Positions 1-10,463 of a stretch of DNA of 64,000 bases are shown here, one piece after another (position 1 is the first letter of the stretch; the number at the start of each line of letters is the position of its first letter). The notes under the pieces are model-generated. The model made no database searches. It worked only from the letters and a program-made list of their open reading frames with translations, and was not told where the DNA came from. Position numbers and translations under genes: made by a program. Source of the stretch: Mycolicibacterium insubricum (lineage in GTDB: Bacteria > Actinomycetota > Actinomycetes > Mycobacteriales > Mycobacteriaceae); NCBI RefSeq assembly GCF_010731615.1, contig NZ_AP022618.1, positions 4,278,001 to 4,342,000 on the forward strand. Direction: 5' to 3'.

Positions 1-872
<872 letters not shown>

Positions 873-902
873 GCAGCGAATGCAGTGCTTGATGCAGCTG
901 GG

Positions 903-985
903 CCCGCTGCGCACAGCCTCCGTACCTCCGGCTAGCTGGGTCCAAAACAGCTAGCCCGCTGCGCAAAGCCTCCGTACCTCCGGCT
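903..985. repeat. Two copies of a 31-bp repeat at the 3' end of the Rv0910-like gene
   Basis: Bases 903-933 and 955-985 match with one mismatch (core CCTCCGTACCTCCGGCT). Read on the minus strand, the segment between the copies also repeats the end of the neighbouring gene: the gene ends GTTTTCGCCAGCTAG and the spacer carries GTTTTGGACCCAGCTAG. The array therefore looks like a decayed tandem duplication that started inside the last codons of the gene ending at 997. No coding role is evident. Confidence 0.75.
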
Positions 986-996
986 TCGCTTGCGAC

Positions 997-1434
997 CTAG
1001 CTGGCGAAAACCGCCTTGAACTGCTCCAGCGAGGCACGGATATCGCCCTTGAGCGCGCCGGCGACCACCATGCCGATCGGCCCGAACAGCGCCGCGCCGC
1101 CCAGGTGCACGTCGAACTTGACGTTGGAGCCGCCGTCGTCGGTGGGGGTGACCTTGCCGATCAGCTTGATCTTCACCCCGCCCTTGCCGTCACCGTTGAG
1201 GGTCATCGACATCGGCGGCTTGTAGCTCACGATGGTCCAGTTCACCCGGTTGGGCATGCCCTTGACCTCGACGATCGAGGAGAGCTGCACACCCTTTTCC
1301 AGGGTCTCGGGCAGCGCGGAACGCCACACCCGGTGAATCGTCAGCCACTCGGAGTAGCGGGACAGATCCGAGGCGCTGGTCCAGGCCTGCTCGGGGGTCA
1401 GCGGCACATCGATGGAGACGGAAAGCTTTGCCAT
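997..1434 (-). CDS. SRPBCC-family protein, Rv0910-like (putative toxin of the Rv0909/Rv0910 pair)
   Basis: This 145-residue protein has the START/Bet v 1-like SRPBCC pattern: an N-terminal strand (MAKLSVSIDVPLTPEQAW), an SDLSRYSEWLTIHRVW helix-strand element and a long C-terminal helix. It matches the length and character of M. tuberculosis Rv0910, which has been reported as the toxin of a toxin-antitoxin pair with Rv0909. It sits 13 bp downstream of the small antitoxin-like gene at 1448-1639, in the order expected for such a pair. Biochemical function is not established from sequence; a lipid- or small-molecule-binding role is equally compatible with the fold. Its stop codon lies next to a short gene-end repeat array. 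Confidence 0.85.
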   Translation of the reverse strand: MAKLSVSIDVPLTPEQAWTSASDLSRYSEWLTIHRVWRSALPETLEKGVQLSSIVEVKGMPNRVNWTIVSYKPPMSMTLNGDGKGGVKIKLIGKVTPTDDGGSNVKFDVHLGGAALFGPIGMVVAGALKGDIRASLEQFKAVFAS

Positions 1435-1447
1435 GCCCGCGATTATC

Positions 1448-1639
1448 TCAGGCCGAGGGGGCGTCCGAATCGCCGGCGTTGTGCGCGAAGTTCTTGGCGG
1501 CCTCCTGGGCCTTGTCGACGACGCCGGAGAACTTGCCCTCGGTCTTCTCGTCGATGACGTCGCCGGCCTTGTCGATCGCGGCCTCGACCTTGTCGACGTT
1601 CTGCCCGATCAGATCCTTGGCCTTATCCAGAAACGACAT
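1448..1639 (-). CDS. Rv0909-like antitoxin-family small protein
   Basis: A 63-residue, highly charged and probably helical protein starting MSFLDKAKDLIGQNVDKVEA and containing AIDKAGDVIDEKTEGKF. This is the pattern of the MT0933/Rv0909 antitoxin-like family. It lies immediately upstream of the SRPBCC gene and both are on the minus strand. The start is the ATG at 1639, preceded by GAGAGGTGG on the minus strand, a good ribosome binding site. The C-terminus is low complexity (NAGDSDAPSA). Whether it neutralises its neighbour is inferred from the M. tuberculosis pair only. Confidence 0.85.
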   Translation of the reverse strand: MSFLDKAKDLIGQNVDKVEAAIDKAGDVIDEKTEGKFSGVVDKAQEAAKNFAHNAGDSDAPSA

Positions 1640-1657
1640 GATCCACCTCTCGTTCGA

Positions 1658-4183
1658 CTACGCGCCGTGCTCCGGCGCGCTGTGCCCTGACATTGTGCGG
1701 CCCCGATCCTGACGCCACAACCGGCGGGTCTCCCCGAGCATCCGGCCCTGCCACCACCACAGCGCCTCCAGCGCCGCCGCGCCGCACAGCCCGATCCCGA
1801 CCCCGGCCAGCGTCAGCCACAGATTCGACGGGTCGAGCAGGAACAACTCCCGGGCGAACGGCAGCGAAAAAATCACCACGTAGGCCAATCCGCAGGCCGC
1901 GACCAACGCGACCCGCCACCACTGATAGGGCCGGGCGACCGTGGCCAGCACCCACCACGCGCAGATCAGCAGGGTGATCAGCGCCGCCGTCGAGGCCTGC
2001 TCCTGCGCGACGTCGTCGGCGTGCGCACCGGGGTAGGCCACCAGGTAGCTGCCGAACGTCGCCAGGCCCACCACCAGTCCCGACGGCAGCGCCGCCACCA
2101 GCACCCGACGGACGAAACCGGTATGGGCCCGTTCGTTATTGGGCGCCAGCGACAGGATGAACGCCGGGACGCCGATGGTGAACCAGTTCGCGATGGTGAT
2201 GTGGATCGGCTGGAACGGGAACAGCAGGGGTGCCGTCGAGGACAGCTTGGCCACCACGCCCACCAGCCCGACCAGCAACGCCAGCAGCACCGAGTACACG
2301 GTCTTGGTCAGGAACAGGGTGGATACCCGCTCGATGTTGCCGATCACCCGTCGGCCCTCCCCCACCACATACGGGAGGGTGGCGAACCTGTTGTCCAGCA
2401 ACACGATCTGCGCGACGGACCGGGCGGCCGGGCTGCCCGAGCCCATGGCGACGCCGATGTCGGCGTCCTTGAGGGCCAGCACGTCGTTCACCCCGTCGCC
2501 GGTCATCGCGACGGTGTGCCCGCGGGATTGCAGCGCACCGACCATGGCGCGTTTCTGGTCGGGGCGGACCCGGCCGAAGGTGGTGTACTCCTCCAGTACC
2601 TCGGCCAGCGCAGCGGAATCCTCGGGGAGTTTGCGGGCATCGAGGGTTTCGCCGTGCAGGCCCAGGGATCCCGCGACCGCACCGACTGATACCGCGTTGT
2701 CGCCGGAGATGACCTTGACGGTGACGTCCTGCTCGGCGAAGTACTCCAGGGTCTCCCGGGCGTCGGGGCGCACCTTCTGGTCCAGCACCACCAGCGCGAC
2801 GGGGGTGACGACGCCGGGCGCGTCGGGCGCGTCGACGCTGCGGTCGGACTCGCCCAGCAGCAGCACCCGGTAGCCCTGGGCCCCGACCTCCTCGGCCCGG
2901 GCGGCCACCGGGGAGCCGGGGTCGGCCAGCACGTCGGGGGCGCCGATCACCCAGTTGCCGTCCGAGCCGAACGACGTGCCGCTCCACTTGGTGGCGGATT
3001 TGAAAGGGGCCGAGGCGGTTTCGGTCCAACCCGGCGCCGCAGGCACGGCCTCGGCGATGGCCTGCATGCTGGCGTTGGGGTAGGCGTCGGCCGCAGCCAT
3101 CGCCGACAGCACCGTTTCCGGGCGGCTGTGCCCGTCGTCGAGCACGACGGTCTCGTGCAGCCGCATGGCGTTCTCGGTCAGCGTCCCGGTCTTGTCGGCA
3201 CACACCACGTCGACGCGGGCCAGACCCTCGATGGCGGGCAGTTCGTTGACCAGGCACTGTCGGCGGCCCAACCGGATGACGCCGACCGCGAACGCGATCG
3301 AGGTCATCAGCACCAGGCCCTCGGGCACCATCGGCACCAGCGCGCCGACCATCCGCAGCAGCGATTCCCGGAATTCCTCGCCGGTCAGCAACTGCCGCAA
3401 CGTGTTCAGCGCGTCCGGCCACTGTGGGGCCAAGGTGATCAGTTCATACAACGCGTGCCGCAGCGACGGGCCGAACGTCGGGTTGTTGACGAACAGCTGG
3501 GTGTAGATGGTCAGGATACCGACCGGCCACAGCAGGTAGGTGACCAGCCGCAGGATCTGGTTGATGCCGTTGCGCAGTTCGGATTTCACCAGGGTGAACT
3601 TGCTGGCCTCGTCGGCCAGCTTGGCCGCGTAGGCGTCGCCGCCGACCTTGGTGGCCCGGTAGGCACCGGTCCCGGCGACCGCGAAACTGCCGGAAAGCAC
3701 TGCGGCACCGATGGTCTTGTCGATCGGATCGGCCTCACCGGTCAACAGCGACTCATCGATCTCCAGGTTGTTGGCCTCGATGATCTCGCCGTCGACGACG
3801 ATCTGGTCGCCGGGCCCGATCTCGATGATGTCGTCGAGCACCACCTGGTCGGGGGCCAGGGCCGCGGTGCCCTCGGCGCGGCGCACCGTGGGGCGCGCCT
3901 GCCCGACGATGGCCAGTCGGTCCAGGGTGCGCTTGGCGCGCAGCTCCTGGACGATGCCGATGCCGCTGTTGACGACGATCAGCAGCCCGAACAGCCCGTT
4001 GATCAGCGAGCCCGTGTACAGCACGATCGCCAGCAGCACCGCGAGGATGGCGTTGATCCGGGTGAAGACGTTAGCCTTCACGATCTCGGCGACGCCGCGG
4101 GCGGCGCGGGTGGGCACGTTGTTGGTGCGGCCGTCGGCGACCCGCTCGGCGACCTCGGCGGCACTCAGGCCCGTCGCGGTCAC
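1658..4183 (-). CDS. ctpE: Cation-transporting P-type ATPase CtpE
   Basis: An 841-residue P-type ATPase. Visible family motifs, in order, are LLTGEADP (actuator loop), MVPEGLVLM in the membrane segment before the catalytic loop, the phosphorylation motif CADKTGTLT and the hinge [19 protein letters not shown]-terminal block of hydrophobic segments follows. M. tuberculosis CtpE is described as a calcium transporter. The GTG start at 4183 was chosen because it overlaps the stop of the upstream gene as GTGA and gives [18 protein letters not shown], the family's N-terminus; the longer open frame to 4912 lies inside the upstream gene. The protein is about 40 residues longer than the M. tuberculosis one as remembered, with most of the extra sequence in the segment around [20 protein letters not shown]. 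Confidence 0.95.
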   Translation of the reverse strand: MTATGLSAAEVAERVADGRTNNVPTRAARGVAEIVKANVFTRINAILAVLLAIVLYTGSLINGLFGLLIVVNSGIGIVQELRAKRTLDRLAIVGQARPTVRRAEGTAALAPDQVVLDDIIEIGPGDQIVVDGEIIEANNLEIDESLLTGEADPIDKTIGAAVLSGSFAVAGTGAYRATKVGGDAYAAKLADEASKFTLVKSELRNGINQILRLVTYLLWPVGILTIYTQLFVNNPTFGPSLRHALYELITLAPQWPDALNTLRQLLTGEEFRESLLRMVGALVPMVPEGLVLMTSIAFAVGVIRLGRRQCLVNELPAIEGLARVDVVCADKTGTLTENAMRLHETVVLDDGHSRPETVLSAMAAADAYPNASMQAIAEAVPAAPGWTETASAPFKSATKWSGTSFGSDGNWVIGAPDVLADPGSPVAARAEEVGAQGYRVLLLGESDRSVDAPDAPGVVTPVALVVLDQKVRPDARETLEYFAEQDVTVKVISGDNAVSVGAVAGSLGLHGETLDARKLPEDSAALAEVLEEYTTFGRVRPDQKRAMVGALQSRGHTVAMTGDGVNDVLALKDADIGVAMGSGSPAARSVAQIVLLDNRFATLPYVVGEGRRVIGNIERVSTLFLTKTVYSVLLALLVGLVGVVAKLSSTAPLLFPFQPIHITIANWFTIGVPAFILSLAPNNERAHTGFVRRVLVAALPSGLVVGLATFGSYLVAYPGAHADDVAQEQASTAALITLLICAWWVLATVARPYQWWRVALVAACGLAYVVIFSLPFARELFLLDPSNLWLTLAGVGIGLCGAAALEALWWWQGRMLGETRRLWRQDRGRTMSGHSAPEHGA

Positions 4184-5286
4184 GAACGCCACCAGGTGTC
4201 GGTGCGGGGTGCGACGATCGGGTCGACGGCCGACACCCGCTGGCCCGGCCGCGGCACGGCCGTCGTCACCCGGGCGTCGGCGGCGCTGAGCATCCGTTCG
4301 ATCGGTTCCGCCCAGGGGTGCGGCGCCAGCCGGAACGTCGCCCAGTGGATCGGGGTCAACAGCCCGTCGTCGCTGAGGTCGCGGTGTGCGCGCACCGCCT
4401 CCTCCGGGTTCATGTGGATGTCCGGCCAGTTCGGGTGATAAGCCCCGACGGGCATCAGGGTCAGATCGAACGGCCCGTACTCGGCGCCGATGGCGGCGAA
4501 TCCCTCGGTGTAGCCGGTGTCTCCGCCGAAGAACACCCGGTGGCGCGGGCCGATCACCGCCCACGACGACCACAGGGTGGTGTTGCGGGTGACGAACCGC
4601 CCGGAGAAGTGCCGCGCCGGGGTGCACACGATGTTGAGCTCGGCCAACCGCGATCCCTGGTCCCAGTCCAGTTCGACGATCCGGTCGCCGGGAATGCCCC
4701 AGCCGCGCAGATGCGCGCCGATGCCCAGCGGCACGAAGAACTGCGCGTTCTGGCTGCGGGCCAGGGCCCGGATGGTCTCGACGTCGAGGTGGTCGTAGTG
4801 GTCGTGGCTGATGATCACCGCGTCGATGGCCGGCAGCGAGTCCAGCGAGGCGGGCACCGGGTGCAGCCGGCGCGGGCCGACCGACTGCGACGGCGAGCAC
4901 CGCTCGCTCCACACCGGGTCGGCCAGGATCCGGTAGCCGTCGATCTCGATCAAGACCGAGGAGTGGCCGTACCAGGTCAGCGCCAGGTCAGCGGCCGGTT
5001 GCGCCGGGTCGGGCACCACGATGGGGATCTCCGGGTGCGCGCTGTCGCCGCCGAACATGTCGTGGACGAGCTTCCACGCCTCGGCGCGGCTGATGCTCAG
5101 CGGTGTGGACGGCTCCCGGTTGTGGAAGACGCCGTCGCGGTAGTTCGCCGAGCCGCGGGCGACGGCGTCGATCTCGGCCGGGGGCGCTCCCAGGGCGTTG
5201 GGCACGCCGTGCAGCGCCCGCAATGCCCAACCGCCGGTCACAACGGCCGCGGTGCCGCCGACGACCCGGATCGCCTGGCCCAGCAT
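4180..5286 (-). CDS. MBL-fold metallohydrolase, Rv0906-like (NAPE-PLD-type)
   Basis: A 368-residue metallo-beta-lactamase-fold protein. The metal-binding signature SHDHYDHLD is near the middle, with a later histidine in TPARHFSGR and an aspartate in [12 protein letters not shown], the layout of the UlaG/NAPE-phospholipase D branch. The N-terminus ([18 protein letters not shown]) is a hydrophobic stretch that could anchor it to the membrane. Its stop overlaps the ctpE start, and 1 bp separates it from echA6, so echA6, this gene and ctpE look like one transcription unit. The substrate is unknown; a phosphodiester or lactone linkage is usual for this branch. Confidence 0.9.
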   Translation of the reverse strand: MLGQAIRVVGGTAAVVTGGWALRALHGVPNALGAPPAEIDAVARGSANYRDGVFHNREPSTPLSISRAEAWKLVHDMFGGDSAHPEIPIVVPDPAQPAADLALTWYGHSSVLIEIDGYRILADPVWSERCSPSQSVGPRRLHPVPASLDSLPAIDAVIISHDHYDHLDVETIRALARSQNAQFFVPLGIGAHLRGWGIPGDRIVELDWDQGSRLAELNIVCTPARHFSGRFVTRNTTLWSSWAVIGPRHRVFFGGDTGYTEGFAAIGAEYGPFDLTLMPVGAYHPNWPDIHMNPEEAVRAHRDLSDDGLLTPIHWATFRLAPHPWAEPIERMLSAADARVTTAVPRPGQRVSAVDPIVAPRTDTWWRS

Positions 5287-5287
5287 G

Positions 5288-6028
5288 TCAGGCGCCGTGG
5301 AACTTCGGCGGGCGCTTCTCGAACCGGGCGATCTGGGCCTCCAGCACGTCCGGGCTGGACCAGGCCTTGTTGAACATCCGGGTGTGCTCGCCGCGGACGG
5401 TGTCGAAGGCGCCGTCGTCGTTGAGGACGCGCTTGGAGTGCGCCATGGACAGCGGGGCGTGGGCGGCGATCTCGGCGGCCCAGGCCTGCGCGTCGGCCAG
5501 GGTGCCGGTGCGGTTGACCATGCCGGTCAGCAGCGCGGTGTCCAGGGCGAGGCGTTCGGCGGCGATCAGCATGCCCCGGGCCCGACCGTGCCCGACCAGT
5601 GAGACGAGCCTCCGGATGCTCCAGTTATCCAGCGCCAGACCGTATTTGGCGATCGGGAACTGGAAGTAGACGCTGTCGACGGCGACCCGCAGATCGCAGA
5701 TCATGGCAATGATGACGCCGGCGCCGATGGCCGGGCCGTTGAGCGCGGCGATCACCGGGATCGGGCAGGCATCGATGGCCAGGTTCAGGGCGATCGCCTT
5801 GTCGGGGAGTTCCTTGGCCACGCCCTCGGCGTCGGACAGGTCGGCGCCGGCGCTGAACACGGTGCCGGCGCCGGTCAGCACGATCGCCCGGGTGTCGGCC
5901 AGAGAGGCGCCTTCGATCGCCTCGCGCACACCGTCGACAAGCGCGCCGTTGAGGGCGTTGCGCCGCTCCGGGCGTTGCATTTCGATGGTCAGGACATTGC
6001 CGTCGCGGCTCAAACCGATCATGGGCAT
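5288..6028 (-). CDS. echA6: Crotonase-fold protein EchA6
   Basis: A 246-residue crotonase-family protein. The oxyanion-hole segments are visible as FSAGADLS and [20 protein letters not shown]. The region that carries a catalytic glutamate in true enoyl-CoA hydratases reads [18 protein letters not shown], with no glutamate; M. tuberculosis EchA6 has the same sequence character. That protein is reported to lack hydratase activity and to bind acyl-CoAs for delivery to FAS-II mycolate synthesis. First gene of the echA6, Rv0906-like, ctpE run. The start ATG at 6028 gives [18 protein letters not shown] repeat-rich intergenic region separates it from divergent accD3. Confidence 0.9.
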   Translation of the reverse strand: MPMIGLSRDGNVLTIEMQRPERRNALNGALVDGVREAIEGASLADTRAIVLTGAGTVFSAGADLSDAEGVAKELPDKAIALNLAIDACPIPVIAALNGPAIGAGVIIAMICDLRVAVDSVYFQFPIAKYGLALDNWSIRRLVSLVGHGRARGMLIAAERLALDTALLTGMVNRTGTLADAQAWAAEIAAHAPLSMAHSKRVLNDDGAFDTVRGEHTRMFNKAWSSPDVLEAQIARFEKRPPKFHGA

Positions 6029-6092
6029 AGATTAGCCGCCGCGTTGACCGCCGCGTTCGCCCGAGCTGTTCAGCGGGGCTGCGGCTGCACGC

Positions 6093-6256
6093 AAGTGGTA
6101 CTTCAACCCCGCCGCACGCGTTCGCGAACCAGTTACGTGCACGACGCGCCGAGCGCCGACGGTAAAACCCCTGGTCATCACTGGCCGAGGCAGATGCCCG
6201 CGTTTCTAACTGGTACGTCAACTCCGTCGCACACGTTGATGAACCAGTTAGGTGCA
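6093..6256. repeat. Two copies of a 49-bp hairpin-forming intergenic repeat
   Basis: Bases 6093-6141 and 6208-6256 align without gaps with nine mismatches. The second copy folds: AACTGGTACGTCAAC pairs with GTTGATGAACCAGTT over 15 bp with two mismatches and a 12-nt loop. The outer arms are AACTGGT and ACCAGTT. A third, more diverged 49-bp member is at 24534-24582. The copies fill most of the 285-bp gap between echA6 and accD3, so they are close to both divergent starts. Confidence 0.8.
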
Positions 6257-6301
6257 GCGTCGGCGCCGCAGAGCCGGCCCACTACGCCAACGGCGGCTCG
6301 A

Positions 6302-6307
6302 TAGTCT
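6302..6307 (+). promoter_or_regulatory. -10 hexamer of accD3, leaderless arrangement
   Basis: TAGTCT lies 6 nt before the accD3 ATG at 6314. In mycobacteria transcription usually begins about 7 nt after a TANNNT hexamer, which would place the first transcribed base on the A of the start codon. No Shine-Dalgarno sequence precedes the ATG. Confidence 0.55.
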
Positions 6308-6313
6308 CGGGCG

Positions 6314-7780
6314 ATGAGCCGGATCAGCGCGGAGGAACTGCTCGACGCGGTCTTGGACCCGGGATCGTTCGTCAGCTGGGACGAGCCGCCGGTCCAGGTG
6401 CCCGTCGACGAGCAGTACGCCGCGGAGCTGGCCGCCGCGCGGGAGGCCACCGGTCTCGACGAATCGGTGCGCACGGGTGCGGGCACGGTGTTCGGGCGGC
6501 CAGTGGCGGCGATCGCCTGCGAATTCGATTTCCTGGCCGGCTCGATCGGGGTGGCCGCCGCCGAACGCGTCACCACGGCCGTCCAGCGCGCCACCGCCGA
6601 GCGCCTGCCGCTGCTGGCCTCCCCCGCCTCCGGCGGCACCCGCATGCAGGAGGGCACCGTCGCCTTCCTGCAGATGGTCAAGATCACCGCGGCGGTCACC
6701 CGGCACAAGGCCGCCCACCTGCCGTATCTGGTGTACCTGCGCCATCCCACCACCGGCGGGGTGTTCGCCTCCTGGGGATCGCTGGGGCACATCACCGTCG
6801 CCGAGCCGGGCGCGTTGATCGGCTTCCTCGGGCCGCGGGTGTACGAGCAGCTCTACGGTCACCCGTTCCCGCCCGGGGTGCAGACGGCGGAGAACCTGCA
6901 GCGCCACGGCGTCGTCGACGCGGTGTTGCCGCCGGCGGCGCTGCGCGGGGCACTGGACCGTGCGCTGGCGGTGATCGAGGACGCGCCGGGCACACCGCCG
7001 GTCGCCGAACCGGCCGAGGCCCAGCCCGCCCCACCGGCCTGGGATTCGGTGCTGGCGTCACGACGTGCCGACCGCCCCGGCGTCGACCAGCTGCTGCGCA
7101 CCGCCGACGGCTTCGTGCTGCTGTCGGGGACCGGCCGGGGCGAGTCGGGCACCACGGTGCTGGCGTTGGCCCGGTTCGCCGGCCAGCCGGTGGTGCTGCT
7201 GGGCCAGCGCCGGGTGGCCGGCGGCCTGACCGGCCCGGCCGCGCTGCGCGAAGCCCGTCGGGGCATGGCGCTGGCCGAGGGGCTGGCCCTGCCGCTGGTG
7301 CTGGTGATCGACACCGCCGGGCCCGCGCTGTCGAAGGAGGCCGAGGAGGGCGGACTGGCCGGGGAGATCGCCCGCTGCCTGGCCGACCTGGTGACCCTCG
7401 ACGTGCCGACGGTCAGCGTGCTGATGGGCCAGGGCAGCGGCGGTCCCGCGCTGGCGATGGTGCCCGCCGACCGGGTGCTGGCCGCCCGGCACGGCTGGCT
7501 GGCGCCGCTGCCGCCAGAGGGAGCCAGCGCCATCGTCTTCCGAGGCACCGCGCACGCCCCCGAGCTGGCCGCGGCCCAGGGCATCCGGTCGGCCGATCTG
7601 TTGCGCAACGGGATCGTCGACGTCGTCGTCGGTGAATACCCCGACGCCGCCGACGAACCGGAGGAGTTCCTGCGGCGACTCGGTGATGCCATCGCCACGG
7701 AGCTGGCGGGGCTGCGCACCGTCGACCCCGCCGACCGGATGGCCGCCCGGTTCCAGCGGTACCGCCGCATCGGGCTGTAA
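6314..7780 (+). CDS. accD3: Acyl-CoA carboxylase carboxyltransferase subunit AccD3
   Basis: A 488-residue protein with two carboxyltransferase halves. The N-terminal half carries SPASGGTRMQEGT and a CoA-binding-like FASWGSLGHITVAEPGALIGF; the C-terminal half carries LVLVIDTAGPALSKEAEEGG and VLMGQGSGGPALAM. Length agrees with M. tuberculosis AccD3 (about 495). The substrate of AccD3 is not settled in the literature I know of; assignment to a particular acyl-CoA is not possible from sequence. It is divergent from echA6, as in M. tuberculosis, and upstream of prrAB on the same strand. An apparent leaderless promoter precedes the ATG. Confidence 0.93.
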   Translation: MSRISAEELLDAVLDPGSFVSWDEPPVQVPVDEQYAAELAAAREATGLDESVRTGAGTVFGRPVAAIACEFDFLAGSIGVAAAERVTTAVQRATAERLPLLASPASGGTRMQEGTVAFLQMVKITAAVTRHKAAHLPYLVYLRHPTTGGVFASWGSLGHITVAEPGALIGFLGPRVYEQLYGHPFPPGVQTAENLQRHGVVDAVLPPAALRGALDRALAVIEDAPGTPPVAEPAEAQPAPPAWDSVLASRRADRPGVDQLLRTADGFVLLSGTGRGESGTTVLALARFAGQPVVLLGQRRVAGGLTGPAALREARRGMALAEGLALPLVLVIDTAGPALSKEAEEGGLAGEIARCLADLVTLDVPTVSVLMGQGSGGPALAMVPADRVLAARHGWLAPLPPEGASAIVFRGTAHAPELAAAQGIRSADLLRNGIVDVVVGEYPDAADEPEEFLRRLGDAIATELAGLRTVDPADRMAARFQRYRRIGL

Positions 7781-7801
7781 CACCCAGCCCCGTGCCCAGC
7801 C

Positions 7802-7820
7802 GGTGAATTGGTGAATCACC
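7802..7820. promoter_or_regulatory. Short dyad upstream of prrA
   Basis: GGTGAATTGGTGAATCACC has 5-bp inverted ends (GGTGA/TCACC) and a repeated GGTGAAT. It lies about 150 bp upstream of prrA. M. tuberculosis PrrA is reported to regulate its own operon, so this is a possible regulator site, but the dyad is short and the assignment is weak. Confidence 0.25.
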
Positions 7821-7970
7821 CCTGGCCGCCCGCCGGCTGCGGGTACCCGTCGGGAAGCTGCGGCGGGGCGTGCGGCCGGCATGATCCGCCCGACGAGACG
7901 TGACACTCCAGCCGGCGTGACGCGGCCCGGCGGCGGGCGAAACCGCGTCGCGGCGCACCACTCAGGCAAA

Positions 7971-8681
7971 ATGGCACGCATGGACAATGGTGGTGCCTCT
8001 CCCCGCTTGCTGGTGGTCGACGACGATCCCGACGTGCTCGCCTCGCTGGAGCGTGGCCTGCGGCTGTCCGGCTTCGAGGTGACCACCGCCGTCGACGGCG
8101 CCGAGGCGCTGCGCAGCGCCACCGAGACCCGCCCCGACGCCATCGTGCTGGACATCAACATGCCGGTGCTCGACGGCGTGTCCGTGGTGACGGCGCTGCG
8201 GGCGATGGACAACGACGTGCCGGTGTGCGTGCTGAGCGCCCGCAGCTCGGTCGACGACCGGGTGGCCGGACTGGAGGCCGGCGCCGACGACTACCTGGTC
8301 AAACCGTTCGTGCTGGCCGAGCTGGTGGCCCGGGTCAAGGCGCTGCTGCGCCGCCGCGGCGCCACCGCCACGTTCTCCTCCGAGACCATCGCCGTCGGCC
8401 CGCTGGAGGTCGACATCCCGGGCCGCCGGGCCCGGGTCAACGGCGTCGACGTCGAGCTGACCAAGCGCGAGTTCGACCTACTGGCCGTGCTGGCCGAGCA
8501 CAAGACCGCGGTGCTGTCCCGCTCGCAGCTGCTGGAGCTGGTCTGGGGTTACGACTTCGCCGCCGACACCAACGTCGTCGACGTGTTCATCGGCTACCTG
8601 CGCCGCAAACTGGAGGCCAACGGCGCACCGCGGCTGCTGCACACGGTGCGCGGCGTCGGCTTCGTGCTGCGGACCCAATAG
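7971..8681 (+). CDS. prrA: Response regulator PrrA
   Basis: A 236-residue OmpR/PhoB-type regulator. The receiver domain (about residues 10-120) has the acidic pair VVDDD, the phosphoacceptor aspartate in [13 protein letters not shown] and the lysine in DDYLVKPF. The C-terminal winged helix includes [15 protein letters not shown] and [10 protein letters not shown]. It is almost identical to M. tuberculosis PrrA, and the ATG at 7971 gives exactly the same 236-residue length, which decides the start over the ATG at 7980. The PrrAB pair is essential in M. tuberculosis and linked to early intracellular growth and nitrogen limitation. The stop overlaps the prrB GTG start by one base. Confidence 0.97.
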   Translation: MARMDNGGASPRLLVVDDDPDVLASLERGLRLSGFEVTTAVDGAEALRSATETRPDAIVLDINMPVLDGVSVVTALRAMDNDVPVCVLSARSSVDDRVAGLEAGADDYLVKPFVLAELVARVKALLRRRGATATFSSETIAVGPLEVDIPGRRARVNGVDVELTKREFDLLAVLAEHKTAVLSRSQLLELVWGYDFAADTNVVDVFIGYLRRKLEANGAPRLLHTVRGVGFVLRTQ

Positions 8682-10066
8682 TGACCACCGCCGAGCATTC
8701 GATCGTCCAGCGTTCGATCCGGCTGCGGATGCCGCTGCTGTCGCTGCGCACCATCGTGATCGTCGCGGCACTGGCCGTGATCGTGACAGTGCTGACCATA
8801 GGCACCTGGGTGTGGATCGGCATCACCAACGAGCAGCACAACCAACTGGACCGACGGCTCGACTCGGTCAGCAGCCTCGGCGACGTCAACGCCCTACTGC
8901 GCGCCGCGATGGACTCCAACGCCGACGAGGTCGCCCCCAAGGGAAACATGGTCCGCACCATGCGCATCGGGGCATTGCCTCCGGTGTCGGTGCCGGCCGG
9001 GGTGGACCTGCCGGCGCTGCCCAGCGGCTACGCCGACACCACCATCCACGGCGTGCCGTACCGGGTGCGGACCTTCACCACCGGGCAGGCGTCCATCGCC
9101 CTCGGTGAGCCACTGGAGTACACCCAGCAGCGCATCGATGAGCAGCACACCCGGGTCATCCTCATCTGCGGCAGCGTCATCTTGGGCACGTTCCTGGTCG
9201 GCGGCGTGATGTGGCTGGTGATGGTCAACCCGTTCCGGCTGCTGGCCCAGCAGGCGCGCGCCATCAACGCCCAGTCGAAACCCGAGGACGTGCAGGTCCG
9301 CGGCGTGTGGGAGGCCGTCGAGATCTCCGAGGCCGTGGAGGGCATGCTGGCGCGGATCGGCGACGAACAGGCCCGCACCAAGGCCGCGCTGGAGTCCGCG
9401 CGCGACTTCGCGGCGGTGTCGGCGCACGAACTGCGCACCCCGCTGACGGCGATGCGCACCAACCTGGAGGTGCTGTCCACGCTGGACCTGCCCGAGGAGC
9501 AGCGCCACGAGGTGCTCGACGACGTCATCCGGACCCAGACGCGGATCGAGACGACACTGTGGGCACTCGAGCGCCTCGCCCAGGGCGAGCTGTCCACCGC
9601 CGAGGACCAGGTGCCGGTCGACATCACCGACCTGCTGGACCGGGCCGCCCACGACGCCATGCGCATCTACCCGAACCTGACGGTGTCCCTGGTGCCGGCG
9701 CCGACGGTGCTGATGATCGGCCTGCCGGCCGGGTTGCGGCTGGCCATCGACAACGCCATCACCAATGCGGTCAAGCACGGCAACGCCACCGAGGTGCAGC
9801 TGTCGGCGGTGCCGTCACGCGAGGGTGTGGAGATCGCCGTCGACGACAACGGATCCGGTATACCGGAGGCCGAGCGCACCGTGGTGTTCGAGCGGTTCTC
9901 CCGCGGATCCAACGCCTCGGTGTCCGGCTCCGGGCTGGGCCTGGCGCTGGTGGCCCAGCAGGCTGAGCTGCACGGCGGCACCGCGTCGCTGGGCCAGAGC
10001 CCGCTCGGCGGTGCCCGCCTGCTGCTGAAACTGCCCGGGCACCCGCAGGCCCGGACCGATGCTTAG
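8681..10066 (+). CDS. prrB: Sensor histidine kinase PrrB
   Basis: Partner kinase of PrrA. Two membrane segments (IVIVAALAVIVTVLTIGTW near the start and VILICGSVILGTFLVGGVMW later) bracket an extracytoplasmic domain. A HAMP-like linker, the H box SAHELRTPLTAM and an ATPase domain with N box DNAITNAVKHG and G box VDDNGSGIP follow. The GTG at 8681 overlaps the prrA stop (TAGTG), giving 461 residues; the ATG at 8729 would give 445, closer to the 446 of M. tuberculosis PrrB, so the true start could be there. The extracytoplasmic loop is much less conserved than the kinase core, as expected for the sensing part. Confidence 0.95.
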   Translation: MTTAEHSIVQRSIRLRMPLLSLRTIVIVAALAVIVTVLTIGTWVWIGITNEQHNQLDRRLDSVSSLGDVNALLRAAMDSNADEVAPKGNMVRTMRIGALPPVSVPAGVDLPALPSGYADTTIHGVPYRVRTFTTGQASIALGEPLEYTQQRIDEQHTRVILICGSVILGTFLVGGVMWLVMVNPFRLLAQQARAINAQSKPEDVQVRGVWEAVEISEAVEGMLARIGDEQARTKAALESARDFAAVSAHELRTPLTAMRTNLEVLSTLDLPEEQRHEVLDDVIRTQTRIETTLWALERLAQGELSTAEDQVPVDITDLLDRAAHDAMRIYPNLTVSLVPAPTVLMIGLPAGLRLAIDNAITNAVKHGNATEVQLSAVPSREGVEIAVDDNGSGIPEAERTVVFERFSRGSNASVSGSGLGLALVAQQAELHGGTASLGQSPLGGARLLLKLPGHPQARTDA

Positions 10067-10069
10067 CGC

Positions 10070-10432
10070 TTAGCGCACGCCGAGCAGGTCGATGACGAAG
10101 ATCAGCGTCTTGCCGCCGAGCCGGTGCCCGGATCCGGCCGGCCCGTAGGCCAGTGCCGGCGGGATGGTGAGCTTGCGGCGGCCGCCGACGCGCATCCCCG
10201 GAATGCCCTCCTGCCAGCCCTGGATCAGGCCGCGCAGCGGGAACTGGATCGACTCGCCCCGGTTCCAGGAGCTGTCGAACTCGTCGCCGGTGTCGAACTC
10301 GACGCCGACGTAGTGCACCTCGACCTGCCCGCCCGGGACCGCTTCGGGCCCGTCGCCGATCACCAGGTCCTCGATCACCAGCTCGGTCGGTGCCGGGCCG
10401 TCGGGGAACTCAATCTCAGGTTTTGTCGCCAT
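10070..10432 (-). CDS. FKBP-type peptidyl-prolyl cis-trans isomerase
   Basis: A 120-residue single-domain FKBP starting MATKPEIEFPDGPAP. The family pattern is complete: VEVHYVGVEFDTGDEFDSSW, the LIQGWQEGIPGMRVGGRR active-site strand and IPPALAYG. There is no signal peptide, so it should act in the cytoplasm on proline isomerisation during folding. The ATG at 10432 was chosen because upstream in-frame sequence lies in the promoter region of the divergent oxidoreductase gene and does not resemble FKBP. The 31-bp gap to that gene means the two share regulatory DNA. Confidence 0.93.
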   Translation of the reverse strand: MATKPEIEFPDGPAPTELVIEDLVIGDGPEAVPGGQVEVHYVGVEFDTGDEFDSSWNRGESIQFPLRGLIQGWQEGIPGMRVGGRRKLTIPPALAYGPAGSGHRLGGKTLIFVIDLLGVR

Positions 10433-10463
10433 GGCAGTGACCCTAACCGGTAGGACTGACCGG

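Noticed and set aside
4184..4912. Upstream extension of ctpE to a 1084-residue frame
   Set aside because: The extra 243 residues are Arg/Pro-rich antisense-like sequence lying inside the MBL-fold gene, and the GTG at 4183 gives the expected family N-terminus.
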